Source: Nepenthes gracilis
Lineage: Eukaryota > Streptophyta > Magnoliopsida > Caryophyllales > Nepenthaceae
Direction of reading: 5' to 3'
Length of the DNA stretch: 64,000 nucleotides
Assembly (NCBI GenBank): GCA_033239525.1
Contig: BSYO01000014.1
Coordinates: 7,420,536 to 7,484,535, forward strand
The notes under the pieces were generated by a model that saw nothing but the letters and a program-made list of their open reading frames with translations, was not told where the DNA came from and made no database searches. Made by a program: the position numbers and the translations under genes. Numbering within the stretch: the stretch's first letter is position 1; the number at the start of each line of letters is the position of its first letter. Shown in pieces: positions 11,951-23,799 of the stretch.

Positions 11951-13139
11951 TCATGGCTTCCAGCCATTTCTCCTTGTTCTCGTCCTCCATAACCTCTTCA
12001 TAAGTTTCAGGCTCTCCGGCATCAGTGAGCATAACATACTAGGTGACAGACAGACAGATGGCTGTCTATTTCGTGAGGATAGTCTGACAGGCAGATCCTC
12101 AGCCGGTTGAACGATGACTTCATCCTGGTCTTCATTCAAAGTTATTATTTCCTCTCTATTGTAATCGACCGCCTCAGGACCATTGTCCTTGTCTTCCAAA
12201 GATACCGAACGGACAACTTCGACACTTACTTTGTCCATCTGCTTGCCATCACACTTGGCCTTTCTGCCAATATCCTTGATCGTTTCATCTTCAATGAAGG
12301 TTACGTCCCTTGACCAGACAAGTCTTCGTTCAATTGGATCATAAAATTTGTACCCCAACTCATTTTCCCCGTAGCCGAGAAAGATGCACTGTATCGTCTT
12401 TGGCTCCAACTTTATCCTTTCATCTCTTGAGACATGGACAAAGGCTTTACATCCAAACACCTGCAGATGATCATAAGATGGCTCTTTATTCGATAATATC
12501 TTCTCCGGCACTTCACCCTTCAAGGGTTTACTGGGTGACCTATTTATGATGTAGGCCGCCGTCTTTAGAGCTTCGGCCCAGAAGTGTCCGTGAAGCTCAA
12601 TTTCGAAAAGTATATACCGTACTCTTTCTAAAAGTGTGCAGTTCATCCGCTCAGCCACTCCATTCAACTGTGGCATCTTTGGAGGTATTTTCTAATGGCT
12701 AATACTATGTGATCGGCAGTAGGCATCAAAGGACCCTATGTATTCACCGTCGTTGTCACTTCGGACAGCCTTCATTTTCTTCCCCGTCTGTCACTCAACA
12801 AGGGGCATGAAATTGCTTAAATATACCGAGGACCTGGTCCTTGGTTTTCAATAGATAGACCCACAGTTTTCCGGAACAATCGTTAATAAAAGAGACGAAA
12901 TATTGCGCTACACCAAATGACTTCTCTTTGAATGGTCCACACACATCTGTGTGGATGAGATGAAGCAGTTCTGCATTTAGAGCGGACAAGTCTCCATGAA
13001 ATGAGACTCTCCTTTGTTTGCCGGCCAAGCAGTGAGGACACGTCCTTAATCCGTCCTCCTTTACTCTGGCAATAAGGCCTTTCCTGGCCAAATGATACAG
13101 TATGCGTTCACTCATATGGCCCAACCTCCTATACCACAA
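11951..13139 (-). pseudogene. Copia Y GAG-pre-integrase and integrase
   Basis: MWYRRLGHMSERILYHLARK with CPHCLAGKQRR (13040-13139) is the GAG-pre-integrase zinc-binding region. HTDVCGPF (about 12935-12960) carries the first catalytic Asp, and NGVAERMN (about 12640-12670) the catalytic Glu. The C-terminal HLQVFGCKAFVHVSRDER and IFLGYGENELGYKFYDP (12330-12470) complete the domain. A frameshift separates 12795 from 12676. Confidence 0.85.
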
Positions 13140-13239
13140 ATTCTCAGTTTCCTTGCCGGTTGCAACGTTTACATCTCCGGCCGTTGCTAAACGCCTTCAT
13201 AGTGTACAAGCTGGAATACCTTTTCCCTCTTGCCACTAC

Positions 13240-13560
13240 CAGAGATCCTTTGGTAAGTTTCCACTCACCTTCATAGAAGGTGCTACAATAACCTTCATCA
13301 TCCAACCGACTAACTGAGATGATATTTAGCCTGATGTCAGGAACATGTCAAACGTCCTTTAACATCAGCTTCGTCCCATTATTGGTAACCAGTACAACGT
13401 CACCCTTACCAATAATTTGGGATGTTCCTTCATTATCTATCCGTATGACTCTAAAATCCTCTGAAATGTAGGATGCGAACAATCCCTTTCTTGACGTGGC
13501 GTGCAAGGTGGCACCAAATCAATCCACCCAGCCGGACTCCTCGTCCGTTAGGTTTACCAC
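13240..13560 (-). pseudogene. Copia Y protease, active site broken
   Basis: Minus-strand reading gives W-V-D-stop-F-G-A-T-L-H-A-T around 13505-13535, where copia proteases have (V)DSGA-(T/S)-(L/F)-H. A TGA and an extra change disrupt the catalytic DSGA. Downstream GKGDVVLVTNNGTKLMLKDV and HVPDIRLNIISVSRLDDEGY are typical for the region between protease and integrase. Confidence 0.75.
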
Positions 13561-13680
13561 GTTCTTTTCACATGTCAACAGGAGATCACTTCCTATGACC
13601 ACTGAGACGGAGGACTTGTCCTCACTTCATCCTTTTTCTCTTTTCTCCTTTTCCGTGTTCTCGCGCTTCCACTTGAAGTA

Positions 13681-14421
13681 TTACATCTTAATGTGGCCCT
13701 TTTTACCACAATGATAACACTTAAGGTTTTGATACTTTGAACGAGATTTGCTGCGTCCTTTCTCTCTAGGCTTCTGACTTCGTCCTCTACTCCATCCCCT
13801 AGACTTGGTCACAAGTACCTCACTATGAGAAGACGTTGAGGCCCCTTGCGACTGCCTTGACTCATCATGAGTAAGGAAGCGATGCCTCATCCAGTTTGAG
13901 AGTGTCTTTCCGAAACAGTAGCGTAGTAACAATATGGTCACAAGAAGCTGGCAGAGAGCCCAGCAGCACCAATGCCTTGTCCTCCTCATTGATTACCTCA
14001 TCAATGGCGGACATTTGTGTTACAATCCGATTAAAGTCGTCCAAATGCTTTTCAAAGCTACCACCTTTTGACAATCGCAGATCATAAAATTATTTCTTTA
14101 TATGAAGTCTGATTGTCAAGGATTTGGACTTATATCGGCTCTCCAGCTTCTCCCACACCTCCACTGAATCAGTCAGGCCAAGGACCTCTTGGAGCGTGTT
14201 GTCCGCCAGACATAATTTGATAGTATAATTGGCAAGATCTCGTTTATCTTGCTAGTTCTCCACTGATAGGTTTTTCGGCTTGTCTTCCTTCTTCTTCAGT
14301 GCTTTTATGTTCCTTCTTTAGTTAAGATATTCTTCACCCTCTACTACCAGAGGATGAAGTTGCCCTACCCATTAAACTGTTCTACACTGAATGGCAAATT
14401 CTTAGAGGATGATGATGCCAT
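13681..14421 (-). pseudogene. Copia Y gag
   Basis: Starts at ATG 14421 with MASSSSKNLPFSVEQFNG, followed by in-frame stops where W is expected. The capsid (UBN2-type) part has SKGGSFEKHLDDFNRIVTQM and EDKALVLLGSLPASCDHIV (13865-14074). An Arg/Ser-rich linker follows, then a CCHC knuckle CYHCGKKGHIKM (about 13687-13727) whose last Cys lies beyond a stop. Gag of about 240 aa is normal. Nonfunctional. Confidence 0.85.
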
Positions 14422-14438
14422 TCAGACTGAATTGTCAA

Positions 14439-14454
14439 CCTCTTTTTGATACCA
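14439..14454 (-). other. Copia Y primer-binding site
   Basis: On the minus strand TGGTATCAAAAAGAGG follows the 5' LTR end after AA. The first eight bases match the plant initiator-Met tRNA PBS (TGGTATCAGAGC); the rest has decayed. Confidence 0.8.
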
Positions 14455-14456
14455 TT

Positions 14457-15328
14457 TGTTGGCGGACAACGGGTGGCCTACTGACCAGGATACAAGAACA
14501 ATCCCTCTATTGGTCGGAATGGGGGCCAACTGACAAGGCATACAAGTACTGTAAAGTAGAGGCAAGAGAAGAGAAATGAATATTAAATTTTACATAAAAA
14601 ATCTTTCTAAAATAGGAAAAAATTACAAGATACTAAATCCACAAAAGATCACTAAGTATGATAATAAATTACAGGAGGCGAAAAATAAGAACAAAGCAAA
14701 GTAAACAAAATCCTCACATTTCATTTTCATTCACAACTCTCTTTCTTTTCACTTTCTCTCTTATCTGTTTTACACACTCTTTTCTCTACTTATACGGTAT
14801 CTTCTCCTTCTCTTCCTTCTATCACACTTGCTGAATGTACATATACACACATATATACACATGTCCCCCACCACAGGCCAACTTGGTGGTTGGTGCCCAA
14901 CTTGGTGGTTGGTGCTCAACTTCCAAGGTCTGCATGCATGCGCACGCCCTATCCTGCAGCAGGCGGCACATGCCTACTCCTACAAACTGATCAGCCTTTG
15001 GAGTTTCGAGAATGACGTCTACCAACTACCTGATCAAGTAGGTCAACTGTATACCTTTTGGGGTATGACAGTCATTCAGACCTTCCATATTCAGCCGGTG
15101 AACCACACCATTGATTGGTTGAAGTAGTCCGTCCTGCCTCCTTAGTAGAGTTAGTTGACTTTTTCGATCAACATATTGACCGACAGAGTTGACCATCTAA
15201 AAGATTCCGGTCAACATAGTTGACCGGGATTCCTTCCTCTTAGTACACACACGTGCTCCGTCCAAGTCCTTCGGTCACAAGGACTTCTACACGGAAGTGA
15301 TCCCTAAGAGCTTGTTCTTTCTCTCTCA
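14457..15328 (-). repeat. Copia Y 5' LTR
   Basis: 872 bp, pairing with 9595-10443. It has an extra copy of an 18-bp word, CAACTTGGTGGTTGGTGC (14880-14922), absent from the other LTR. TTGACC/GGTCAA words cluster at 15160-15225, close to the LTR start, i.e. in U3. Confidence 0.85.
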
Positions 15329-15690
15329 CTAGAGTCCTTTTAATGTTTGCAGTGTATTTAATCTTATAGTTTAGATAATATTTTCCAACTGCTAATTACT
15401 CATTCTATTCTTTTTTTTTTCTATGTCAGTTGCTTATATACCTCATATTAGTTTCTCCATTTTGAGCTATTAGTGTAATGCCTTCTACAGCTATGAGTTT
15501 TTCTAGATCTATCGAAAAACACTATGACGAATAAGCAAAGGTAAAATCATAGTTCGAGTATTGAAAATACCGAATTCATATTTATACAATATGAATTTTA
15601 TGAGTGTTCTTTTCTGATTGAATCGATTAGTTGACAAAATTCGATTTTATTTCATCTATTTTCCGATCATATTTTTCAAATACTACGGTA
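15329..15690. other. AT-rich spacer with no recognised feature
   Basis: No coding similarity, repeat pairing or promoter signature was recognised. Confidence 0.5.
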
Positions 15691-16560
15691 GAACTTGCCT
15701 ATGATAAAGAATGGGGAAACAATTCTTGATGCGTCCTACATCCAAACTTTGAACAGGCTAGGGCTATCTGTCGGATTCCGATCTCCGTTCACCGAACTTG
15801 GGATCCTGTACACCATAATTAAAAATGAGAGGCCAATTGACGATGGGGTTTGGTCCCATTGAAAACGCTCCGATACACAAGTCATTAATGAGCCTTCTGA
15901 GGATGATAAGGTAAAATGTGATGAATGCTTTAGAGCGTGTTTGGGAGCATTGGTGGGGGTGCACTCGTGAAGCGAGTGGCTTGGAAAGCTTAAGAGTGTA
16001 GAGAGCTTCTGTGAGCTTCAGTATACTAGAGGGCATTTATAGGCAATTGAGAGCATGTCTGGAGAGTGAATTTCCATGGCCTTTTATAGCCATGGTCCTC
16101 CACAGCCTTTCTTATGTAGCGAGGCAGGATGCCCGCCTTTTGTAGGGATCGTTGCCTTCCTTGCTTTGATGTGGGCGCCATTCTTGGATGCAATGATCAA
16201 GAATGTGGATTCCTTTCCTTCTATGCAAAGTAACCGTTAGGGTTTATTCTGTGGATTGCGTGCCGGTTTGTGCGCCTTCCTTTTGGGATGTGCTCTAATT
16301 CTATGAGGTTGCCATTACAATGGAGATTGCATTTCCTGAAGGCACGAAAAATTAGGGCAGGTGATCGTTGAGGCATACGTGAGCTGACTTTGACTTGGGT
16401 CGTATTTATCCTGGGTTGCAGCCGGCCTACTTGTCGTCTTGTCGGATAACGTCTCCATTGACCATCCGGAGCACAACCGGGCCTTTGCTTTGAACTAGCC
16501 CATTTCTGGCGTCCCCATCAATTTTGATACGGGATTTACTACATTCATCGGAGCGTCTTG
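15691..16560 (-). repeat. Tat-lineage-like LTR fragment
   Basis: On the minus strand a TATA box (CTATAAAAGG, near 16083-16094) is followed by a leader and then by the segment reading LINDLCIGAFSMGPNPIVNW (15830-15900). Comparable segments recur in R/U5 regions of plant Tat/Ogre-type LTRs. LTR ends are not defined. The orientation matches the gag-like relic at 17900-19860. Assignment is from remembered pattern, not alignment. Confidence 0.4.
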
Positions 16561-17899
16561 CAAATGATAAAAATTTCCCTTTTGCCTATCTTAATCCCTA
16601 TGGTCTAAAAATGACTCATCACATCGTGAGGCTCAAGAACGCCCCTAGCTATGAGCCATGATCAGAACATCATGAGATTCTTCGGTTCCTAACTACCATT
16701 GGTGTTAAAGACAAAACTTGTAGGGACCAACCTTAGTTCTAGAAGATTGGGTATCTATTAAAATGACTCCAAATAACAAACATGCGCCTTAACTTATGTT
16801 GAAATATAAATTCATTTGTACAATAATTTACTTTTCGTATCAATACAATCCAATGATTAAAACAAAACACTTTTGAAGTAGGCGACATAGTGTTGAGAGA
16901 TTTTAAAGAAATCAAGAAATTTGCATATAAGAATAAACTATCCCAACTTGGGAAGGACCATTTCTAGTGACAGTAATACTCATTAACAAGGTGTATAAGT
17001 TATGCACTTAAAATAGAATGCTATTCCCAAGAACTTGGAATGTTGTTTGCTTTAAAAAGTATTACCAATAAAAAGGCCAACCTAGGAATATGGAGGCACA
17101 CCTTGCCTCTTACTTTAGAGTACTTGTGTGTTGTAAACTATTTTTAAGGCTGTCAATAAAAATAATTTTGAGTTCAATTTTACCAATTTACATGCATAAG
17201 TATTATCAATACAACTAAAACTAACCCTAAATCGGATAATTAGTTTAAATATCTTATCTATAAGAAACACCGATTCAAATGAACAATTATGGGATAGGTT
17301 CAGTAAAATCATATGGTCTCAAGTGTGGTCACACATCTACAACTCAAAAAAATTCACAAACTTGACCAAGCGTTCAATTCCCCTATAAGAGTTTGAAAAA
17401 TAGGTCGAATGAAGACAATCAAGACTTAACTAATAAAAGTCAACCAACCTATTAAACCTCAAAAATGTAACAAAAGTATAAGTGACAAAACTCCTTTCAA
17501 CAAAATATATACAATTATTCAAATGGTTAAAGAGTTAGGTCTATCATCACCAGCAAACATAGTATAAGAACTTAGCTAGTAATCAATTTAGACATCCAAT
17601 GTTCAAAAACTCAAATAGTATGCTCGAGGGCTAAGTTGACTAATCAACATCAATTTATAGACCAATAGAAGAAAAGGATGGAAAACTCTGAATATATACA
17701 TTGAAGACCAAAGTGCATCATCGTCCCATACAAGTATAACATAAAGTTACAATATTCAAGGATTAAAATTGATCAGCAATCCTATGGATGATCCTTGGAT
17801 CTGAAATCTAGAGCTAGTGAGTTTAATTATTTTTCAACATTTATAACTTTGGAGGCCGAAGAAGCTCCAAAATTTCTAAGATCCAAATAGAAAATGACA
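16561..17899. other. Unassigned low-complexity-like stretch
   Basis: AT-rich, many stops in all frames, no recognisable domain. It probably belongs to the same decayed minus-strand element. Confidence 0.4.
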
Positions 17900-19860
17900 A
17901 ATTCAGGAGCTATCAAGAAGACTATCATCTTACAAAGATCAATGCCTCATTGAATCAAGAGTCAAGTAGAGAGTTGATTTCTTCATATCAGATACTCCTC
18001 CTTAATGACTCTTTAAGCCTTACATATTCAGCCCTTAGTATATCTATAGCGTCAATAGCTGTTACCACATGTGGCTCAGTATCAAGAGTTCTTTCCTCAA
18101 AAGAAGTGGCTCAATCTCCATTAATAATAGCTTGATCAGCATAATCATGAGATTTATTCATCCATTCAACCACTTTCTCAAGGTGAATTGATTGGACATC
18201 AAATAATATACCCTAATCTCAACAACCATAGCTTTGAACTCTAACCCCTTTATCACAACCAGATCAATAAAGGATCAAAATAGGTGATCAATGTCAAAGT
18301 CTTGACTGTGTAGTGTATCTCTAATAAGATATACCAAGTTTTTAGACTACTAAAAGGTTGAGTTGATAATATAAAAATAAATTAATTATTCAAAAATAAA
18401 AATCCAGAATCTACCTCTTGGGTTGGAAGACTATATCTTAGAGTAAAACCTAATGATGATTCTACTTTAGTAGGGTCTCACATGGACGAGAGTCTCCAAC
18501 AAAGGAGAGGCAAAGATCTACAGAATAGAGGTACCTCGAAACATGAAGCCTTGTTTGAGGCCTTGGAACCCAAACGATTCGAAGAAGATGGAAAAAAATG
18601 AATAGTGGATCCTTTAACAATATGTTCACTATTATTTTTTAGCTCATGTGAAGTGGTCTAAGTTGCAGAAGGCACAAAAACTAGTTCAATGGATGTTGGA
18701 GAGACGGATAAGTATGAAAATCCATATTCAGCCATGATAAGAGTATTGACTGACTCATTCTCACATGAAGAATGATGCAAAGAATCATGCTCATTAGTTA
18801 AAAAATGGTTGGAATCCTTTTTCTCAAAATCCAAGGCAAGCATCTCCTCTAAAGAATCAACAACAAAGAAGTAATAGCCGGAGTTGTCAAATAAGTGAAT
18901 CCTTCAACCCACTATTCAGCCCAAACCTCAGCTACACAATCCTCAAAAAATTTATTAACAATTTTATAAATCTTGTCATCATCTCAACGACGAACTGGTA
19001 AAGTTGTAAAAGGAATGTTGGGCTGTCCAACGCCAACCCTAGCAGAAGAGCCTATAAATATGGCATTCCTTCATTTTAAAGGACGAGGAGGTATATTATC
19101 AATGGCCTTTCCTCCAAGTACAATGTACCAATTAACATTATGCAGGGCAACTTAGGATAAAAAATTGTCAATTTTATGCAACTCGGCTACATGTTCTTTC
19201 ACTAGATCATATTGAGATCTAGTCATGAAAGTTCACTTTGAAAAACCAAACCAGAAAATTGATGAGTTAATATTACCTCAATTATTTGACAAAATTTAAT
19301 TATTGGAAACCTTGATATAGGAGAATCTATCCTTCCAATTTTTTACTAAAGTTGGGTTTCCTCTACTTATTTTGAACTCCTTTCTTAGAGTTAAAGATAT
19401 CCAATTACTTTCTTAATTAAAGAGAAAAAAATAACTTTAACCATTCGAGTGTCTAATCTTATTTCCCATTGCTAGAAAAAAATGCACAAGGTTATAACAT
19501 ATCTAATAATATTATGATAGAGACAAGCAATTGGAATTTTAAATGTTTCTATTATTTCTACAAATTCTCTTACTAGAGGAATTCTGATACCATCCTTTAA
19601 ATGAGTTTCTTAAATGGAAATGAAATCTTGAAGAACAAGCATTCTATTGAAATGAAGGGACTTAAAAAATAACAATAGAATGAATGTTATACTGTCATAG
19701 ATGTCAAAAACATTGTCCATTGACAAGTTAGTGATATCAGCAATATTCTTCAAAGCACTCCATAAAGCCATGAGAGATTGAAGGTAGAAAGGCCAGAGAA
19801 ATCAGAGAATTTGTCCTCTAATGCAATGGCAAGAAGAAGGCATAATTAGGGTTCAAAAAA
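17900..19860 (-). pseudogene. Decayed gag-like ORF with 'putative gypsy-type transposon' domain
   Basis: Minus-strand translation around 19300-19620 gives a pattern like HLKDGIRIPLVREFVEII, followed by a stretch ending NPTLVKNWKDRFSYIKV. This resembles plant proteins with the order 'H...G.R.PL..F...', then '..GWKDRFF.V' (Pfam PF04195 type), found in non-autonomous Tat-related elements. Acid/Ser-rich text continues to about 18650. Stops are frequent. Call is from motif order only. Confidence 0.4.
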
Positions 19861-20557
19861 AATAATGAAAGATGTTAGAAATTGAAAGGGTAAAAGAAAT
19901 CAAAAGCAATGCATTTTAAACAATAACGCTGATCCAAACGATGAATTGCTCTCCCAACATCTACCTGAAGGTGTCATGTCTACCTCTCAATGAAAAACTA
20001 AAACGCTACGCATTGAGATAATTAAAAAATGGCATAATTCAAAAACTACTGGTCATAGCATTAAATGTGCCGATTACGAATCATTTCAGTTACAGAAATT
20101 ACAATGACAATCATGCCATTAATCTAATTGTCAAGGTATAATGCTTCGGAAATCCAGTTTGCCTCAAAAAATGAATTTAGTTGACTATTATGATTTGAAA
20201 TTTGAATTATCCAATTAATGATCCCAAATTGTCAAAAAGCTGAGTTGTCAAAAGTTCAAATTGTCATAAATTCAAACTGTCAGAATGTCGAACTATCATA
20301 TCCATACCAAGTTAGTATTAAAAAATTTTTAATGTAACAAGATCAATAATAGGAGAAAATTTTTCATTCTGATAGTTTTATTAATTTAAAATTTTAATGA
20401 CTTACGATCTTATATGGATAAATACAAGTCTAAAATACAAAATGAACAGATTAATAACTACAATTTGAATATAAAAATTAAAATTCTTCTTTTATTCATG
20501 AATACATTCATATACAATAAAAAAATCATAGATTGGCTTGAGGAGAAAAAGAGATAT
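19861..20557. other. Unassigned stretch before gypsy A
   Basis: Includes repeated phrases such as TTGTCAAAA and AAATTGTCA (20218-20285). No gene or known repeat recognised. Confidence 0.4.
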
Positions 20558-22585
20558 TGTAATACCCCAGACCCCTATCTCGATGATTTTGATATTAGTT
20601 GAGATTTTTGGATTAAATGAATATATTTTGAAGTAATTATATTATAGAATTTAGAAGGATGTTCGGTTCAGTGATGTGGTGCTTAATGTATGCTCAAGGG
20701 GCGCTCAAGGCATTGATTCTAATATAGGTGCGCCCAAGGAGCACTTGAAGCTCGCTCAAGCATGAGTGTTAGAATGGCTGCGCCCAAGTAGCGCTCGAAT
20801 GCCAGTTTGGCTATTTAATGAGCAGCGCGCACAGTGTGCGTCATTCACGTGGCAAAAAGAGGAAAGAGGAGAGAGTGCGGAGAAGAGAGAGAAGGCACTG
20901 TTTAGGTTCTTTGTAGTATCCTTTCATCAAATCTACTTGGTATAAGATTGAAACAAGTATCCTCTAACCCTATCGTTTGTCTGATTTCGCATTTGATAAC
21001 GTTTGTTTTGATTTTGAAGTTTTAAGTCCGTGAATGCACTTTTAACTAGTCTGTTTGATTCCTTGTGCATGTACGGTAGTTTTACCAGTTGTTTAAGAGA
21101 TTTGTTCTATTTCTATTATTATTTGAGGGTTTTGTAATTTTTTAGAAAAATGATAAATATTAAACATTGTGTATTTTTATATCTATATATTTATATGAAA
21201 ATAAGTATGAAATCCTGCATTAGTCGTGTATTTTCACATGCATGTATTGAGGTGGTGGTCACTACCTTTAAATTTATTATTTGATATTCTGACCAGTTCC
21301 TGATGGGATAATATTTGTTATTAGAAATCCATTTCCATTGCCAAGAAAGGTTTGGATATAATGATCCGTCCCTTCAGATATTTAATTGGAATTTGTAATA
21401 TATTCAGGTGTCCTAATGTATCAACAAATTTGAGGATTACATCCAAAACTGTAAGTGATAAAATACAGTGAGCAACCTTACTTATGGGGGACAAAATATA
21501 TGGGTGACCTAGCATGTTAGTCTAAACTCATTTAATTTGGCCTAAATTATCAGGAGTATGTATAATCATTCATCAAGTTAGTCTTTAAATATTCAAAACT
21601 CAAATTTACTGCATGATTTGTATTTTTATATGGATTTGTATTTAAACTTTGATTTGGATTTGGATTCAAGATTTGTTGATTTTGCCCACAAAAGGATTTT
21701 AATATGTCTCATACATTTGATTTTGATTATTATTTTGATAGGGATTTTGGATTATCTGCCTATGGGGTGGCTTTGTTTTCTGCACACGTGATTGGATCAT
21801 CTAACTATTGGATTCTATCCAACATCACAATTTGATTGGGTATTGGATTGGGCATTTGATTTGGTATCTGAATCACTTTTGATATATATGTATATATGTC
21901 CCGAGATGATTGTTTTATAATTAAATATTTATTTTGAATTTGATATATGATTTAAGTACAAAACTACTATTAGTTTTGATATTGGATTTTTTCTTAAATT
22001 TGATGATTGAATTTTGACACTGGCCATTTGGAATTATATCTGTCATCTAATTTGATATTTGTTCTTAGATCCTCCCTCTAATTTATTGGACGCGTTTGTT
22101 TTTATATATGATACTTATTAAGTTTTAAACTCACATTTTATATTTTATCCATTCAGAGTAGAAGCCTCGGATATATTATAGGAGCAAAGTGAGATCCAGT
22201 GTGGCGTCACATTCTCTAGTGAGTATTATATTTCTCTAGTTTTAGACGCCATCATCTATGTATTGATTTTTTTGATGGATTTTGTTTTGGGCTATCTTTG
22301 AATTTTAAAGTCAACCAAATGTAGGCCCTTGGACCATGTATTAAGATTGTATAGATTTATTTTATTATGTAGATGAGTTATTATTATTATTTGGATATTT
22401 TTTCTTATGACTGCTTAGAGCCAGTCATGATTATTTTGTCCGAACGATTATTCAATAAAGTCTTGTGGGAGTTACATTGGGTCCCATCTATGTTTAGTTC
22501 ATCACACCCGATTTGGGATTTATTTATTTGCTATTCAAAATTTAATTGTTTAACTATTTAACCTACTTAGTTCGAATTTGTGACA
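20558..22585 (+). repeat. Gypsy A 5' LTR
   Basis: Begins TGTAATACCCC and ends TTTGTGACA; about 2.03 kb. GCTCAAG/GCGCTCGA words cluster at 20690-20800, just before a TATTTAA box (near 20814). Near its end a CTCAC and pyrimidine tract lead to ATTCAG (about 22150), a splice-acceptor-like site in the same place as in the other gypsy LTRs. Confidence 0.85.
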
Positions 22586-22589
22586 GAAG

Positions 22590-22601
22590 TAATATCAGAG
22601 A
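22590..22601 (+). other. Gypsy A primer-binding site (decayed)
   Basis: TAATATCAGAGA stands where TGGTATCAGAGC (initiator-Met tRNA) is expected, 4 bp after the LTR end. Confidence 0.7.
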
Positions 22602-22854
22602 AAGTCGTAATGGGAAGTGTTTTAGGTTGATTTTTGGGAAGGTTGTTGATTGAATCTTTTGCTTGATAAGTAATATCATAACAGACCATAGAGATTTTAG
22701 GAGTCAGAGATCATTTTTAAGTCGAGAAGATGAGATTTGGAGTTGAAGGTCAGTCTCAAGTCAAGAGATACCAAGGGTAGAAGATCAATCATATGTCGGG
22801 AGGATCTTAGGGGTAGGTGATCGACCTAGAGTCGTGAGGGCGATTATATTACCA

Positions 22855-23760
22855 TGATGGGTCACATGAGTGATGTGATCGATAGAATAATCCAGTGGCA
22901 AGATCAAGATATGACAACTTTGAGAAGTATAGCCAATTCAAAGGTGGACATGTTCTGGAATTTCTAGGAGAGTTCAACCTAATCAAAGTAGAGAATTGGC
23001 TAAAAAAGGTGGAGAGAGTTTTTGAGGTCATCGATTGCCCTAAGGAGGACAAAGCGAGGTTTGCTGCACATAGATTAGATGGTAAAGCTATGAGATGGTG
23101 GGACTCCCACTGCCATATCTTAGGCTAGGACAATGAGGAGTTCACTTGGAAGGTCTTTTGGGAGACATTTATGGAGAAGTACTTTCCATCGAGCATTCAG
23201 AAGATCAAAGGAGCAGAGTTTGGCAAGCTACGACAAGGGAACTGGTCGGTAGTTGAGTACAACATGCAATTTTCATAGCTATCTTGGTTTGCTCCCCATT
23301 TCGTTGCCGATGAGTCCCTAAGAGCTAAAAAATTTCTATAAAAACTGTAAGATTCAATCAGAAAGCAATTGGTGCTGCTCTAATTGCGGATCTATAGCGA
23401 AGTGCTAGATTAGGCCCTGTTGATAGAGCAAAAGCAATTTCAAGAGAAATATTTTTAGAAAAAAGTCAGAGCAAAGATGCTAGAACTCAAAGGGTGGAGT
23501 CTCTCATTAGATATCTTGTTTAATACCAAGAAGTCGAGATAAAGAAAAGTCAAATCAAGATAAAAGAAAATTAGTAGAAGTGAAAACTTCTACTCTAAGG
23601 TTCCAGTTTATGAAGTCTACCTGCAATTTTTGTGGGAAAAATCACGTGGTGTAAACTTGTTTCTATCATAGTGGGGCCTGTTTCGATTGCGGTCAGATAA
23701 GCCACTTATTTGAGGATTGTCTGAACCCGAGGCTTTCAAATAGGAGGCAAATAGTTCCAG
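22855..23760 (+). pseudogene. Gypsy A gag
   Basis: GEFNLIKVENWLKKVERVFEVIDCPKE and ARFAAHRLDGKAMRWWDS (22895-23128) are the Ty3-type capsid core. Two adjacent zinc knuckles lie at 23620-23735: CNFCGKNHVV-stop-TC and CFDCGQISHLFEDC, a CCHC. Internal stops, many at former Trp/Gln codons. Confidence 0.85.
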
Positions 23761-23799
23761 GCAGGGTGTTTGAAGCCATAACTCGTGATACTAGAGCCT

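Larger units (their letters stand above)
9595..15328 (-). mobile_element. Copia element Y (Tnt1/Tork-like), complete but inactive
   Basis: A 5.7-kb Ty1/copia retrotransposon with two LTRs (14457-15328 as 5' LTR, 9595-10443 as 3' LTR), a degenerate initiator-Met PBS and the order gag, protease, integrase, RT, RNase H. LTR copies differ at roughly one site in eight by eye in the first 250 bp, mostly C/T and G/A changes, so the insertion is old. Flanking pentamers (TGGCT and CTAGA) do not match, so the target duplication is lost or the ends are slightly off. Confidence 0.85.

Noticed and set aside
9590..15333. Target-site duplication for copia Y
   Set aside because: Flanks TGGCT and CTAGA differ; either decayed or the ends are misplaced by a few bases.
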